64,000 bases of DNA from Sphingobacterium cavernae (GCF_008520265.1 NZ_VIQM01000025.1:231373-295372), one strand, 5' to 3'; shown: positions 45,520 through 54,766, counted from the first letter of the stretch. Notes: generated by a model from the letters alone, not told the origin. Numbers and translations: made by a program.

Positions 45520-47963
45520 AACTCCTTTTCACCAAATTCACTTTTCGGTAATCGAAGAATATTATTCAATTTTTTGATATTGAAATTCAAATTCAACAAA
45601 ATGATATTCTTTTCGTACACATAATTTGTTGTCGTAAAAAAATCATTTGCGAAGGTCGTAATACGTTGTTCATTCACTCCCCAATTCCCCAATTCAATAT
45701 TTTTCCATTGTACCAGTGCCGTTACCGCTCCTTGATAAAAGGATTTGGACAAACTAAAATTTGGTGTAATAAAACGACTATCTACGCCTTGTAATGTCGG
45801 TCTTTCACCCAAATAGTTTACATCTACCGCAGCAGTCCATTGGCGAGGCAAATTAACAATACCCGAAGCATTGAAAGAGTATACCCAATCTGAATTTTTG
45901 TAGGTATTTACATAATCTAATACATCACCTTCTATCTTGTAGTTATACGTATTCGCTCCAAATAATAGTTTTAAAGATGATCTAGGTTTCCACTCTCCAC
46001 CAATTTCAAGCCCATAACGTCTAGCGTAATCTGCATTGGTAAATACTCGATGAAGGATCGTATCTGCATAGACTGAATTCACACGCTGAATCGGATTTTT
46101 GCTATGTTGGTAATACACATTCGAAAAGAATAAGCCTTGTGTAAACTTTTTTATTACTCCAGTTTCAAAATTAGTTACAAATTCAGGCAATAATTCAGCG
46201 TCTCCACGCTCCAATGTTTCCGAGTGTTCGCGCTCTGGAATAGGATTCAACTCAAAATTATTATTGCGTTGCACTCTTCGCGAAGCCGACATTTTCAATT
46301 CCCAACCTTTATCAAGTTTATGTTTTAAATCCACACTCGGATAAAGTTGATGCGTTTGATACGGATATTCTTCTTTGGTATCGACCAACAACACATCGCG
46401 CTTGTAGAATTCGTATCGAAGTCCAAAAGCAATATTGGTATTGGTGTAGGTACGGTTATATTGTGAAAATAAAGCATGCACTAAATTATTGGCATTCATT
46501 TTCCCTGAAAACTCTGGAATCACATCAAAATCTCCCTGTTCAAATTCTTTATTGTTATATTTAAAATCGCCTTTCTGACCATCCTTACGAATCTGGTAGC
46601 CTGAAATAAGTTCAGAATTGTCCGTTAACTTCACTTGATGTTGCGCTGAAGCTCTTACACCATTTAGTGGATTGGTATAGTTATTTCGAGTCCATTGAAT
46701 GGTATCATTCCCATTCTCGATATTTCCATTATTGGTCGAACCATAGATATCCGCATGTTCATACACTACGCCAAAATCTAGACTGTTCTTTTTATTCAAC
46801 GACAATTGATAACTCAAATCCATTAAATAGAATTTACCCTGTTTGTTCTGCAAATTAGGATTGAAGTATTGCAATCTATGAATTGTAGAACCATCTACAG
46901 TGGAAATGGATTGATTGTCGTAATAAATATCTGCCAATCGGTCTTGAAATTTCTTAGATGCCAAAAGCCCTAATTGAATTTTCTGATTTTCTGTCAGTTT
47001 ATACGTTGTATTAAGACGAACACCATAATTATATTTATTGAAACTACGTTCACCTTGTGATGGAAACATCGTCTTTTTGTCGCCTATTATCGTATATACA
47101 TCGCCGTCACGAAACCCCGCATTATCATTGCGCAAATAATTAAGTGAACCTTGAATATCCAATTTATTCATTCTGTATTGAAAGGATACGTCTGAACCGA
47201 AGCGTTTCTGTCTTTCCACATTATCATAATCATCGATACTTGGCAATCCATATTGAAAATTCATCAACCATGCAAAACCATCACGTGAAGGCTTACTTGT
47301 TTTAATATTTATCAACCCTCCTTTCCCATCTGGATCAAATTGTGCACGAGGGCTACTTATAAATTCAACTTCTTTTACATCATTCGCAGCTATTTGCGTT
47401 AATATAGTTTGTGCATCGAGCAGTGTAGGCGTTCCATTTATAAGCACAATCAAACCTTTATTACCTCTAACAAGAAGTTCTCCGTTCCCATCTAGAGTAA
47501 TGGAAGGTAAATTTTTGACGATATCCAATGCCGTACCTCCTACTGCAGATTTATATAGATTCGCTTGATAAACTTGTCTATCACTTTGATGTTGTTGTAC
47601 TGAATTGGATGCTGTGACATTTACCTCGTCTATATCTTGATGTCCAGCAACTAGGAATATATCACCCAAATTATGCTTGCCAGTTTTTGATAGGTGAATT
47701 AGTGTATCTTTTTGCGCATACCCAATGAACTTAATGCTTAAAGAATAAGTACCCAATTTTAATTTTTTTATTTCAAATTCACCAGTATTATTACTCATCG
47801 CTCCAGCGATTAACTTTTTGTTTTCATCAATTAATGAAATACTAGTATGCGCAATACGTTCCTTTGAAACAGATTCTTTGATAGTTCCTACCAAGGTAAT
47901 ATCTTGAGCTGAAGCAACTAAAAAACTGAATAGAAATAAAAATAATAAATGAGCTTTTTTCAC
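45516..47963 (-). CDS. TonB-dependent receptor with regulatory-like N-domain and OMP_b-brl barrel
   Basis: An 815-residue outer-membrane receptor. A signal peptide (KKAHLLFLFLFSFLVASAQ) precedes a carboxypeptidase-regulatory-like domain at about 22-110 (TLVGTIKESVSKERIAHTSI region). The plug follows (NLPSITLDGNGELLVRGNKG, VEFISSPRAQFDPDGKGGLI). The barrel fits the outer membrane beta-barrel family 3 type and ends in an odd basic C-terminus (LRLPKSEFGEKEF) rather than a terminal aromatic. No SusD partner is next to it, so it is probably not a polysaccharide-import pair; metal or peptide uptake is possible. It is convergent with the AraC gene. Confidence 0.85.
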   Translation of the reverse strand: MKKAHLLFLFLFSFLVASAQDITLVGTIKESVSKERIAHTSISLIDENKKLIAGAMSNNTGEFEIKKLKLGTYSLSIKFIGYAQKDTLIHLSKTGKHNLGDIFLVAGHQDIDEVNVTASNSVQQHQSDRQVYQANLYKSAVGGTALDIVKNLPSITLDGNGELLVRGNKGLIVLINGTPTLLDAQTILTQIAANDVKEVEFISSPRAQFDPDGKGGLINIKTSKPSRDGFAWLMNFQYGLPSIDDYDNVERQKRFGSDVSFQYRMNKLDIQGSLNYLRNDNAGFRDGDVYTIIGDKKTMFPSQGERSFNKYNYGVRLNTTYKLTENQKIQLGLLASKKFQDRLADIYYDNQSISTVDGSTIHRLQYFNPNLQNKQGKFYLMDLSYQLSLNKKNSLDFGVVYEHADIYGSTNNGNIENGNDTIQWTRNNYTNPLNGVRASAQHQVKLTDNSELISGYQIRKDGQKGDFKYNNKEFEQGDFDVIPEFSGKMNANNLVHALFSQYNRTYTNTNIAFGLRYEFYKRDVLLVDTKEEYPYQTHQLYPSVDLKHKLDKGWELKMSASRRVQRNNNFELNPIPEREHSETLERGDAELLPEFVTNFETGVIKKFTQGLFFSNVYYQHSKNPIQRVNSVYADTILHRVFTNADYARRYGLEIGGEWKPRSSLKLLFGANTYNYKIEGDVLDYVNTYKNSDWVYSFNASGIVNLPRQWTAAVDVNYLGERPTLQGVDSRFITPNFSLSKSFYQGAVTALVQWKNIELGNWGVNEQRITTFANDFFTTTNYVYEKNIILLNLNFNIKKLNNILRLPKSEFGEKEF

Positions 47964-48074
47964 GGTTGTTTTAGATTAAGCTCAAATATAGTTTATTGAA
48001 ATATAAGAGATTAGCAAATTGTAAAAATGACCACACATTATTCAAATCTACCACGTTTTGGTAAAATTAAATTA

Positions 48075-49265
48075 ATCGGATAGGAGGAACGGGATTAATT
48101 CCCGTTCCGACCTTCCACAGCACCGCACGTACCGTTCGGTATACGGCGCTTCCCTAAGTTGTAACACAAACTCGCTTGTATTCTGCCAGTAAAGATGGGT
48201 ATCCCAGTTGTTTAAGATAGTCGTTGGAAAGGGTTGTTGTCAGTATCCAGCTTTTTGCTGTGTGCCAGTAACTTTTCCTTGTATGTGCCCATTCGTACGC
48301 CTTGTACTTACTCACGCCTAGTTGTACCAAGTTCCTAATTTTAGACTTGCTATGTTTCCATTGTTTCCATTTGACCATACGTAACCTACGACGGTACCAC
48401 ATATCCAGTTGCCCCAGTTTCGTCCCCATGTCCGCTAGTTTAAAGTAGTGCATCCAGCCTGTGAGATATTCCCTCAAGTAGAGAATTCGCTGTTCATCGC
48501 TCCAACCCCGACTACGACCAGTTAATACTTTAATCTTAGCTTTCATCTTCCCTAGACTTTTAGGGTGAATACGTAAGCGCGACTCCCCTCTGTAATTGTA
48601 GAAACTATAGCCTAGAAATTTAATCTTGGATACATAACTAACAACACTTTTCTCTTTATTGACCTTAAGCATCAGCTTACCTTCAACAAATTTTGTGATG
48701 GATTCCATCACTCGTGAGGCGCTCCGTTTACTACGGCACAATATAATAAGGTCATCAGCGTAACGTAAAAATTTGTGTCCTCGAGATTCCAGTTCTTTGT
48801 CCAGTTCATTAAGCATGATATTGCTCAAAAGTGGGCTTAGTGGGCCTCCTTGAGGTACACCTTCTGTAGTTACTTTAGTCCTTCCGTTTATTTCTACACC
48901 TGCTCTCAAGTATCGATGGATAAGTGAGATCAGTCTTCCATCTTTGATCGTGCGTGATAATAATTCAATCAGTTTACTGTGATTCATCGTATCGAAGAAC
49001 TTCTCTAAGTCCATGTCTACGGAATAATTATACCCCTGTTGAATGTACTCCTTGCATTTGAGAAGCGCTTGATGCGCGTTGCGACCCGGACGAAAACCAT
49101 AGCTGTGGTCACTGAATTCAGGTTCGTAGATTGGTGTCAGGATTTGACTAATGCCCTGCTGGATGAGCCGATCAACTACTGTTGGGATGCCCAGCATTCG
49201 CGTTGACCCATTGTCTTTAGGAATTTCAACACGTCTTACTGCAGAAGGGTAGTAACTCCCTTGTA
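48075..49265 (-). mobile_element. Group II intron copy 2, 5' half lost
   Basis: The 3' end, with domain V- and VI-like hairpins, ends CCTATCCGAT at 48075 and is nearly identical to copy 1. Going back along the minus strand the identity with copy 1 continues through most of the RT gene to 49265. There it stops at the end of the IS3-family element. The 5' RNA domains and the first 80-90 residues of the RT are missing, and the far side of the IS is unrelated DNA. This copy cannot splice or move by itself. Confidence 0.85.
48154..49265 (-). pseudogene. ltrA: Intron RT/maturase remnant, N-terminus missing
   Basis: The remaining frame starts at QGSYYPSAVRRVEI and keeps the RT motifs YGFRPGRNAHQAL, DLEKFFDTMNH, GVPQGGPLSPLLSN and FLRYADDLIILC. 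Unlike copy 1 the maturase tail is intact through LADMGTKLGQLDMWYRRRLR and WKQWKHSKSKIRNL to VCVTT. The frame runs on into the IS end (MIVSFQTANLNIYAVVQYLG), giving a 392-residue artificial fusion ORF. The N-terminal RT0/fingers part is absent, so activity is unlikely. Confidence 0.85.
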
Positions 49266-49319
49266 TGATACTTCCCAAATACTGGACAACTGCATAAATG
49301 TTTAAATTAGCAGTTTGAA

Positions 49320-49598
49320 ATGAAACAATCACGAAGAAAGTTTAGTGCAAGCTTCAAGGCAAAAGTAGCTATCGAAGCGATTAAGGAACGGGAAACCATT
49401 CACGAGTTGGCCTCCAAATACGAAGTTCAGGCGAGCCAGATCAATACTTGGAAGCGGGAATTTCTAAATAATGCAGAAGCTGCGTTTACGTCCGAGAAGG
49501 CCTCCTGGAAAGATGACTCCAAGGAGAAAGAATTATACTCCAAGATCGGAGAGCTACAGATACAGGTTGATTTCCTAAAAAAAGTCTTGGGCAAATGA
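49320..49598 (+). CDS. IS3-family transposase OrfA
   Basis: A 92-residue DNA-binding protein. Residues 1-55 (RRKFSASFKAKVAIEAIKER and ELASKYEVQASQINTWKREF) form the helix-turn-helix of the transposase_8 family, and the rest is a leucine-zipper-like helix (LYSKIGELQIQVDFLKKVLG). The A7G run at 49577-49584 just before the end allows -1 frameshifting into orfB to make the fused OrfAB transposase, as known for IS3 elements. Confidence 0.92.
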   Translation: MKQSRRKFSASFKAKVAIEAIKERETIHELASKYEVQASQINTWKREFLNNAEAAFTSEKASWKDDSKEKELYSKIGELQIQVDFLKKVLGK

Positions 49599-50440
49599 GC
49601 ACATCAGAGAAACGTGGGCTTATTTGCCCTTCCTACAGGAATATGAGTGTGCACCAGCAATGCAAGGTGATTGGATTGCCACATAGTAGTTATTATTTCA
49701 AGCCCAAAGGGGAATCTATCTTCAACCAGCAATTGATGAAGGCTATAGACCGCAAGTTTCTGGATTGTCCTTTTTACGGCGTAGAGCGTATGCGAGTCCA
49801 CCGGCGTAAGGACCTGGGACATTTGGTAAGCTCCCAATGGGTGCGCAGGCTGTATAAGCTCATGAACCTAAAGACGATATATCCCAAGAAGAACCTGAGC
49901 TGGGCGAACAAAGCCGATTATAAGTTTCCATATCTACTGAGGAATCTCGAGATAGAACGAATAAATCAGGTCTGGCAGGCTGACATCACCTATATCCCCA
50001 TGTTCCGGGGTTTTATGTACATGTTTGCCATCATCGACGTTTACAGCCGCAAGATCATGGGCTGGGGAGTTTCTAATACGATGAATGCCGAGTGGTGCAG
50101 AGATATCATGCTTGATACGATTGCAGCGCATGGAAAGCCAGAAATATTTAACACGGATCAGGGTTCCCAGTTTACTTCCAGTATCTTTGTTAAAGCACTA
50201 CAGGATACTGAAGTTCAGATCTCGATGGATGGCAAAGGCCGTGCACTGGACAATGTATATATCGAAAGATTCTGGGGCTCACTCAAAAGAGAGAAAATCT
50301 ATCTAAATCCACCCAATGGAGGGATGGATCTTTATCAGAAAGTGAAAGAATATATACAATTCTATAACACGGTGCGACATCATGATTCCATTAACAATGA
50401 GACTCCAGATAGTCTCTATGCTGCAAAAAAGGCCTCGTAA
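49595..50440 (+). CDS. IS3-family transposase OrfB
   Basis: The 281-residue catalytic part. An HTH_21-like segment (YGVERMRVHRRKDLGHLVSS) precedes the rve/integrase core. The DDE triad is D130 (WQADITYIP), D188 (FNTDQGSQF) and E224 (IERFWGSLK), with the 35-residue spacing of the family between the last two. It is complete and its ATG overlaps the orfA stop in ATGA. The element may still be active. Confidence 0.93.
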   Translation: MSTSEKRGLICPSYRNMSVHQQCKVIGLPHSSYYFKPKGESIFNQQLMKAIDRKFLDCPFYGVERMRVHRRKDLGHLVSSQWVRRLYKLMNLKTIYPKKNLSWANKADYKFPYLLRNLEIERINQVWQADITYIPMFRGFMYMFAIIDVYSRKIMGWGVSNTMNAEWCRDIMLDTIAAHGKPEIFNTDQGSQFTSSIFVKALQDTEVQISMDGKGRALDNVYIERFWGSLKREKIYLNPPNGGMDLYQKVKEYIQFYNTVRHHDSINNETPDSLYAAKKAS

Positions 50441-50477
50441 AAGGCTGGTGCAATAAATTGAGCCGGTGATAAATGAA

Positions 50478-50542
50478 ATATTTCCCTCTTTTTCAAACAC
50501 CCTCGATCCCTTTGGGGAGGGGATTTGAAAAAGGAAAAATAT
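50478..50542. repeat. REP-like long hairpin inside the IS3 element
   Basis: ATATTTCCCTCTTTTTCAAA (50478-50497) pairs imperfectly with TTTGAAAAAGGAAAAATAT (50524-50542). Between them the GC-rich core CCCTCGATCCCTTTGGGGAG folds on itself. It lies after orfB and before the right IS end. The core looks like the short palindromes dispersed in many Bacteroidota genomes. Confidence 0.5.
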
Positions 50543-50662
50543 CAGCAAGTGCAGTCAAAAATTGAAGATTATATATTAAGTTTGAAAATAGTTGTCCAAC
50601 TAAATGGGAGTATCACATTCTATATTTAACCATTTTTTTAATCTCAAAATTTTAAAAGTATT

Positions 50663-51245
50663 TTACCCTACTTTTTCACCAAAGCTTTTATGGATATGAG
50701 ATATTAAAGTCACCTTCATTTCATCTAAAAACTTTGTGTGACTAACTAATTTTCGTCTACTGATATCAATAAACATACGGTATGCTTGACCTAAATCCGT
50801 ATTTAAGCTACTTTCTAACCAGGATATAATTTCTCCAAGTTCTGCATTTCCCCCATTTATTCTCTTAGAGTGTTATAATCCATATGCTAATTCTACAAGT
50901 TCAATTTTATTTCCAGACCACCAGCGTCTTTGTAATAATAACTCTTTTTCCATTCTATCTATATCGTTCCTTTTGTCTAAATGTTTTACTTTTCGTACTA
51001 GACAATCACGTAACATTTCGTAGGCTTTAAATTTGGCAAATAGGTAGTCTAAACTACTTGAAAAACTATTTGGGATAACAGTGAGTTTTAGTTCTGCTGG
51101 TAAGAATTTCAAATTCCTTCTTAAGAAAAATTCCCTATCTCTACTGTTGTCGTCAGCCAAATAATATTGGTAGTACAGTGCATACCGTTTAAAAAATCTG
51201 TTTATAACTTTCAACTCATGCTGATAATAATTTTTTATTATATCA
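50663..51245 (-). pseudogene. RteC-family regulator remnant
   Basis: The frame from the IS982 edge reads IIKNYYQHELKVINRFFKRY and on to RRWWSGNKIELVELAYGL, then TAA (50873-50875), and in the same frame HSKRINGGNAELGEIISWLE to a final stop at 50663. The W-x-G-x-K-x-x-L-V-E-L-x-Y-x-L then NGG-x-A-x-L-x-E-I pattern is that of RteC, a regulator of CTnDOT-like conjugative elements. TAA probably replaced a tyrosine codon. The N-terminal part (roughly the first third) is missing at the IS982 end. It suggests that a conjugative element once lay here. Confidence 0.68.
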
Positions 51246-52235
51246 ACCCGTTGTGCATTTTAAATAATGCTAATTTTTAAATTGTTGATATTCCTGTTGA
51301 ATATATTTTTGTTGATGTATTGAACAATCGTCATGGCTGTAATTTTCGTCAGTATTCTGGTCTTGAAACCATCAAAGGACTTGGCATAATTGCGTCTTAC
51401 CATAAACTGGTCGCACATTTGCGAAAACAAGGTTTCAATTCGTTTTCTGGATTTTCTGAACAAGCTGAATTGAGGTTTGCATCCCTTTTGGTTATTTCTT
51501 TTTGGCGTATCCAGCCTGATATTGGCGTGTTCAAAAAGGCTTAGCTGTACCGCTGCGGACAGATATCCCTTATCGCCCAGCAGCGTGCAATCCGAGAGCT
51601 GATCGCTGACATCATTCAGATAATGAATATCATGAACATTTGCCGGAGTAAGGTCAATAGCCTGAAATACACCTTTTAACGAACAAACCGCATGAAGTTT
51701 ATAACCATAATAGTACATCTTTTGCGAGGCACAGTACCCTTTGGCCGGCATGCTGTAAAGTTCCTCTCTGCATATTTTTGAGCGGGAACTGCGAGCAATT
51801 TTACAGACTTCCAAAGGCATACTATCCACAATAAATACGTCTTCGCATTCATTAAACGATTCTGCAAGTTCCAGACGGATAGCATTCTGGTAAAGCATCA
51901 ATCTCCGCTTTCTTCTATTGTATACAGTGCGCTCTATTTTACCCTGCAAACAGGAAGGAAGATTTCGGAAAAGGTCGTTCTCACTGTCGATCCCCATATA
52001 TTCAGCTGTTAAACTCAGGCTGATGACCTCAAGGTCGCTCATAGCTGGACGTCTGCGTTGCATGGGTAATTGCCGCTCTGTTGATATTTTTCTTAAAACT
52101 TCCAATATTCTTTCGTAATTTGCTCTTAAGTTGTTCATTCTAAATCGTTTTGTAGTTAAAACAATTTACTGATTATCAGCGTAATGAGCAACTTATTTCT
52201 CCTTTTTTATCCCTAAATCATAATGCACAACGGGT
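51246..52235 (-). mobile_element. IS982-family insertion sequence
   Basis: A 990-bp element bounded by perfect 14-bp inverted repeats, ACCCGTTGTGCATT (51246-51259) and AATGCACAACGGGT (52222-52235). One transposase gene fills it. Flanks ATTATATC (left) and ATTATAAT (right, one base further in) are similar but not identical, so a target duplication is not proven. One side is the RteC remnant, the other the M91 toxin remnant, which suggests rearrangement at this site. Confidence 0.88.
51260..52138 (-). CDS. IS982-family transposase
   Basis: A complete 292-residue DDE transposase. An N-terminal helical DNA-binding part (MSDLEVISLSLTAEYMGIDS) precedes the catalytic core. Likely catalytic residues are D105 (VFIVDSMPLEVC), D189 (LLGDKGYLS) and E235 (RKRIETLFSQM). 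The YYYGYKLHAVCSLKGVFQAI and LTPANVHDI passages are typical of the family. It begins about 100 bases inside the element. Confidence 0.92.
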   Translation of the reverse strand: MNNLRANYERILEVLRKISTERQLPMQRRRPAMSDLEVISLSLTAEYMGIDSENDLFRNLPSCLQGKIERTVYNRRKRRLMLYQNAIRLELAESFNECEDVFIVDSMPLEVCKIARSSRSKICREELYSMPAKGYCASQKMYYYGYKLHAVCSLKGVFQAIDLTPANVHDIHYLNDVSDQLSDCTLLGDKGYLSAAVQLSLFEHANIRLDTPKRNNQKGCKPQFSLFRKSRKRIETLFSQMCDQFMVRRNYAKSFDGFKTRILTKITAMTIVQYINKNIFNRNINNLKISII

Positions 52236-52683
52236 TATTATAATATAAACTTTGGTTCGTACCCGACCTTATAATTCTTGTTGAAGGATCTGCATTCCCT
52301 GAACCATCCACTCCATAGGAAATCCTTAATGGCAAACCATTTTCCGCTCTTATCCTATTTTCTATATGAGTTGCATAAATTTCTGCTTTCTTTATATTTC
52401 TTGTTCTACCATTCTGCAAAGAGACAGTCTGCCAAGTCCCATTATTAAAAGTACCGTTCCAGACATCTTGAATATGCGCCATTTCGTGACCAAGTCCGAC
52501 ATAAGACGGGCGCTGAATACTTCCATTTTGATCTGGCGCACTGGTCCGTCCTGCAGGATTCCAAATAATATAGCTGCCATTCTCATCAGCTCTATTACTT
52601 GAGCCATTGGCTATCTCTACATTGTTGACCGATGTCATCATGTTGTTTCTTGGATTTGAGTTGACCGATTTCGTTATATTCAT
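52236..52683 (-). pseudogene. Remnant of an M91-type metallopeptidase toxin domain (Rhs C-terminus)
   Basis: The open frame starts MNITKSVNSNPRNNMMTSVN, of which the first codons are out-of-frame Rhs DNA. True toxin-like sequence begins around VNNVEIANGSSNRADENGSY (near 52640) and has the zinc motif GLGHEMAHIQD (H66, E67, H70) and KAEIYATHIENRIRAENGLP. This fits the M91 (NleD-like) peptidase domains that cap Rhs proteins in Bacteroidota. The last codons (NPLCIMI) come from the IS982 end, so the true C-terminus is lost. The zinc site is complete, but there is no delivery part in frame. Confidence 0.62.
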
Positions 52684-53440
52684 TTCTGGCTATAATAACT
52701 TCAGTCTGCGTATTAACCTTGTGTTTGACTTCCTTCAGCCTTCCTACATGATCGTATTCATTCTTACTAAACAAAGTAGTCACTGCACCACTTGGAGAGG
52801 CTTTATGCTCTCTTTTGCTAGTTAACAGTTCCCCCACAAAATTGTAGGTGTTGGTCACATAATCCGTACCTCCAAGATGATTTTGACTAGCTGATTGGAT
52901 TAACCTTGCTCTATCATCGTAATAGTTGATGGTTAACAATGGTGCTGTTCCATCGTCCTTGTAGACTTTTGTACCCGTGAGTAATGTTTTGGTTTTAGTT
53001 GATTTGGTGATGCCTACAGCTTGTAATGAGGCTGTAGTTCCTCCATCAAAGGTATAATCATCGTAGTAGTTGGTGGTCAAAGATATTTTATTATTAACAG
53101 GAAAAGTAACATTGTTATAATTTGCATTCTGTCCTCTGGTTTCCCAATATTGCGTAACTGCATCTACTGCTGACTGAGCTAAGGCTAGCGTCGTGAGCGC
53201 ATTGTTGCTATAGATTCCTGTCTCTGTCACTCGTTCAAAGGCATCATATTTTGTGTAACTCCATTCTTTGCTAGTTTTTGCGCGTTGTACAGCATCTTGC
53301 GTTAAAACAACTTGGTCATTGATATTGTAAACTATCCATTCCCAGCCTTTGCCTGGTATCTTTTTCTCTATTAATCTTCTTCTACCATCATACTTATAAG
53401 CATATATCAACTCATTGAATACAGGATCAGAGGCTGATCT
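52595..53440 (-). pseudogene. Rhs/YD-repeat protein fragment (DUF6443 type)
   Basis: From about 53440 the frame reads FRSASDPVFNELIYAYKYDG, GRRRLIEKKIPGKGWEWIVY, then YD-type repeats such as WSYTKYDAFERVTETGIYS, TINYYDDRARLIQSASQN, VTNTYNFVGELLTSKREHK and SKNEYDHVGRLKEVKHK. After IARNEYNEIGQLKSKKQ it passes out of frame into the M91 domain. The Rhs core, normally several hundred residues more before the toxin, is missing, and so is the N-terminal secretion part. This is an internally deleted, truncated polymorphic-toxin gene. Confidence 0.75.
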
Positions 53441-53750
53441 AAATAATAATAATTTAATACAGTTAAGAAAACAGCACGAAGAATATAGTCAAAGTAAATT
53501 AAAAGCGGAAGAAAGTCTACGCGCAGAACTTAAATCTAAGAAAGGATTTTTAGAAGAATTAAACGCGATGTTGGAAATTTTAAAAGAAAGTACTGTAGCA
53601 TTAATTTTTTACGTCATCTTGTTAGCATTTTTGATATCCTTAGAGTTGTTTGTTTTGTTGAGTAAATCTGACAAAAATAGATCAGATTACGATTTAGTAA
53701 TGGAGCATCAGCTGGATCAAAAAAGGAAAACACTAGAGGGACTTAAATAA
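53436..53750 (+). pseudogene. C-terminal fragment of a DUF4407-like membrane protein
   Basis: About 105 residues. A charged coiled-coil-like stretch (LIQLRKQHEEYSQSKLKAEE) is followed by VALIFYVILLAFLISLELFV, one membrane helix, and LLSKSDKNRSDYDLVMEHQL at the end. The layout matches the end of DUF4407 proteins, which normally have about 250 more residues with further helices. The 5' side is Rhs DNA in the opposite direction, so the first codons at 53415 are not native. It has no start of its own that I trust. Confidence 0.55.
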
Positions 53751-53776
53751 TACTATACTCTAACCGCTCGTAAAAA

Positions 53777-53810
53777 AAATCGGATCTTCTATTTTTAGAA
53801 GATCCGATTT
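53777..53810. terminator. Bidirectional terminator
   Basis: Perfect 15-bp stem AAATCGGATCTTCTA with TAGAAGATCCGATTT between the DUF4407 fragment and the BON/SH3 gene. Confidence 0.85.
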
Positions 53811-53830
53811 CGATTATAAGAACTTATATT

Positions 53831-54253
53831 TTACGCAATAGGTTCTAAGTATTGTGCATAACAATATCCCTCTTCCCCATCATTTGTGCGCACTAACCAC
53901 CATTGGTCATTAGCTCGACTTATCAGCGTTATAATTTCATCTTTTGCAGCTTTGCCGACTATAGGCTGATCGGTTCCAGGCCCCTTTCTAATGTTCAAAT
54001 TTGAGTTTTGCGTAATTACACGCACTTGACTTCCGGCAATTGCTGTAGACACATCTACATTCATTACCACATCTCCCGATAAATAATTTGGATCTAATTG
54101 ATTGTATACATCCCACAATTTATTTTTCACATCAGCGCTTGGTGCAGTACCTCGTATATGCAAGACACCTTCTTGTTCAGCGATTTGCAAATTTTCAATT
54201 CCTGAACTATTTGCAACATCAATTAAACCTTGATATTTTGTTGTTAAAGCCAT
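53831..54253 (-). CDS. BON-like and bacterial SH3 domain protein
   Basis: A 140-residue protein without a signal peptide. Residues about 8-70 look like a BON or LysM-associated domain (LHIRGTAPSADVKNKLWDVY). Residues about 78-138 form a bacterial SH3 domain (NLNIRKGPGTDQPIVGKAAK, then WWLVRTNDGEEGYCYAQYL). The layout recalls potassium-binding BON/LysM proteins (Kbp/YgaU), with SH3 replacing LysM. It follows a BON lipoprotein gene by 24 bases on the same strand, so the two form an operon. The role is probably envelope stress, by analogy with OsmY-type proteins. Confidence 0.7.
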   Translation of the reverse strand: MALTTKYQGLIDVANSSGIENLQIAEQEGVLHIRGTAPSADVKNKLWDVYNQLDPNYLSGDVVMNVDVSTAIAGSQVRVITQNSNLNIRKGPGTDQPIVGKAAKDEIITLISRANDQWWLVRTNDGEEGYCYAQYLEPIA

Positions 54254-54277
54254 TTTTTTCTGATTTAAAGTAATAGA

Positions 54278-54766
54278 CTATTTTGTAACTACTGCGGATA
54301 AATCAACTTTCTTTGGTGAAAGTGCATCCAAAGATTGTTTCAACACTTGTAGTCTAGATTGCTCCACAGTACCAGTTACTGTAATAATTCCATCTTTTAC
54401 AGTAGTCTGCACATTGGGGAAATCTTTGGTCGCATCCACTACTTTAGCTGACAAATCAACATCGTCAGTGTTTACATCTATTTGGGGTACTTGAACCACA
54501 ATATTATTAACAACAGATTTTATATGTTGACCATCTACAGCTTTTGCTGAATTTTCTATTGCTTCGCGCTCCGCCTGACTGCTAACTGTCCCAGATAGTG
54601 TAACAATTCCATCTTTTACATCGACGATTACACCATTGGTGTTGCTTACTACATTTTCAACTTTAGCCTTTAAGTCTGCATCTGAAACTTTTGATTTACA
54701 AGAAATTGCACTAAAAGCTATACAGCCTGATAATGCAATTGAAGTAATGACATTTCTTAATCTCAT
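54278..54766 (-). CDS. Lipoprotein with two BON domains
   Basis: A 162-residue OsmY-like protein with a lipobox AISC at about residues 20-23. The two BON domains are at about 28-92 (GVIVDVKDGIVTLSGTVSSQ, then AKAVDGQHIKSVVNNI) and about 100-160 (NVQTTVKDGIITVTGTVEQS). BON domains bind phospholipid surfaces. It heads a two-gene unit with the BON/SH3 gene. The divergent neighbour at 55 kb is also an exported small protein. Confidence 0.82.
   Translation of the reverse strand: MRLRNVITSIALSGCIAFSAISCKSKVSDADLKAKVENVVSNTNGVIVDVKDGIVTLSGTVSSQAEREAIENSAKAVDGQHIKSVVNNIVVQVPQIDVNTDDVDLSAKVVDATKDFPNVQTTVKDGIITVTGTVEQSRLQVLKQSLDALSPKKVDLSAVVTK

Larger units (their letters stand above)
49266..50615 (+). 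mobile_element. IS3-family insertion sequence
   Basis: A 1350-bp element. Its ends are imperfect inverted repeats: TGATACTTCCCAAATACTGG on the left (49266) and, reversed, TGATACTCCCATTTAGTTGG on the right (50615), both followed by ACAAC. It carries orfA and orfB with a 4-base overlap and an A7G slippery run. Flanking bases do not match as a target duplication, and the left neighbour is a cut intron while the right is an RteC remnant. Insertion was therefore probably followed by an adjacent deletion. Confidence 0.9.

Noticed and set aside
48025..48056. Similarity of TTTGAATAATG near the 3' flank of intron copy 2 to the interior of the MITE-like element
   Set aside because: Only about a dozen bases agree and no terminal repeat is present, so it may be chance in AT-rich DNA.
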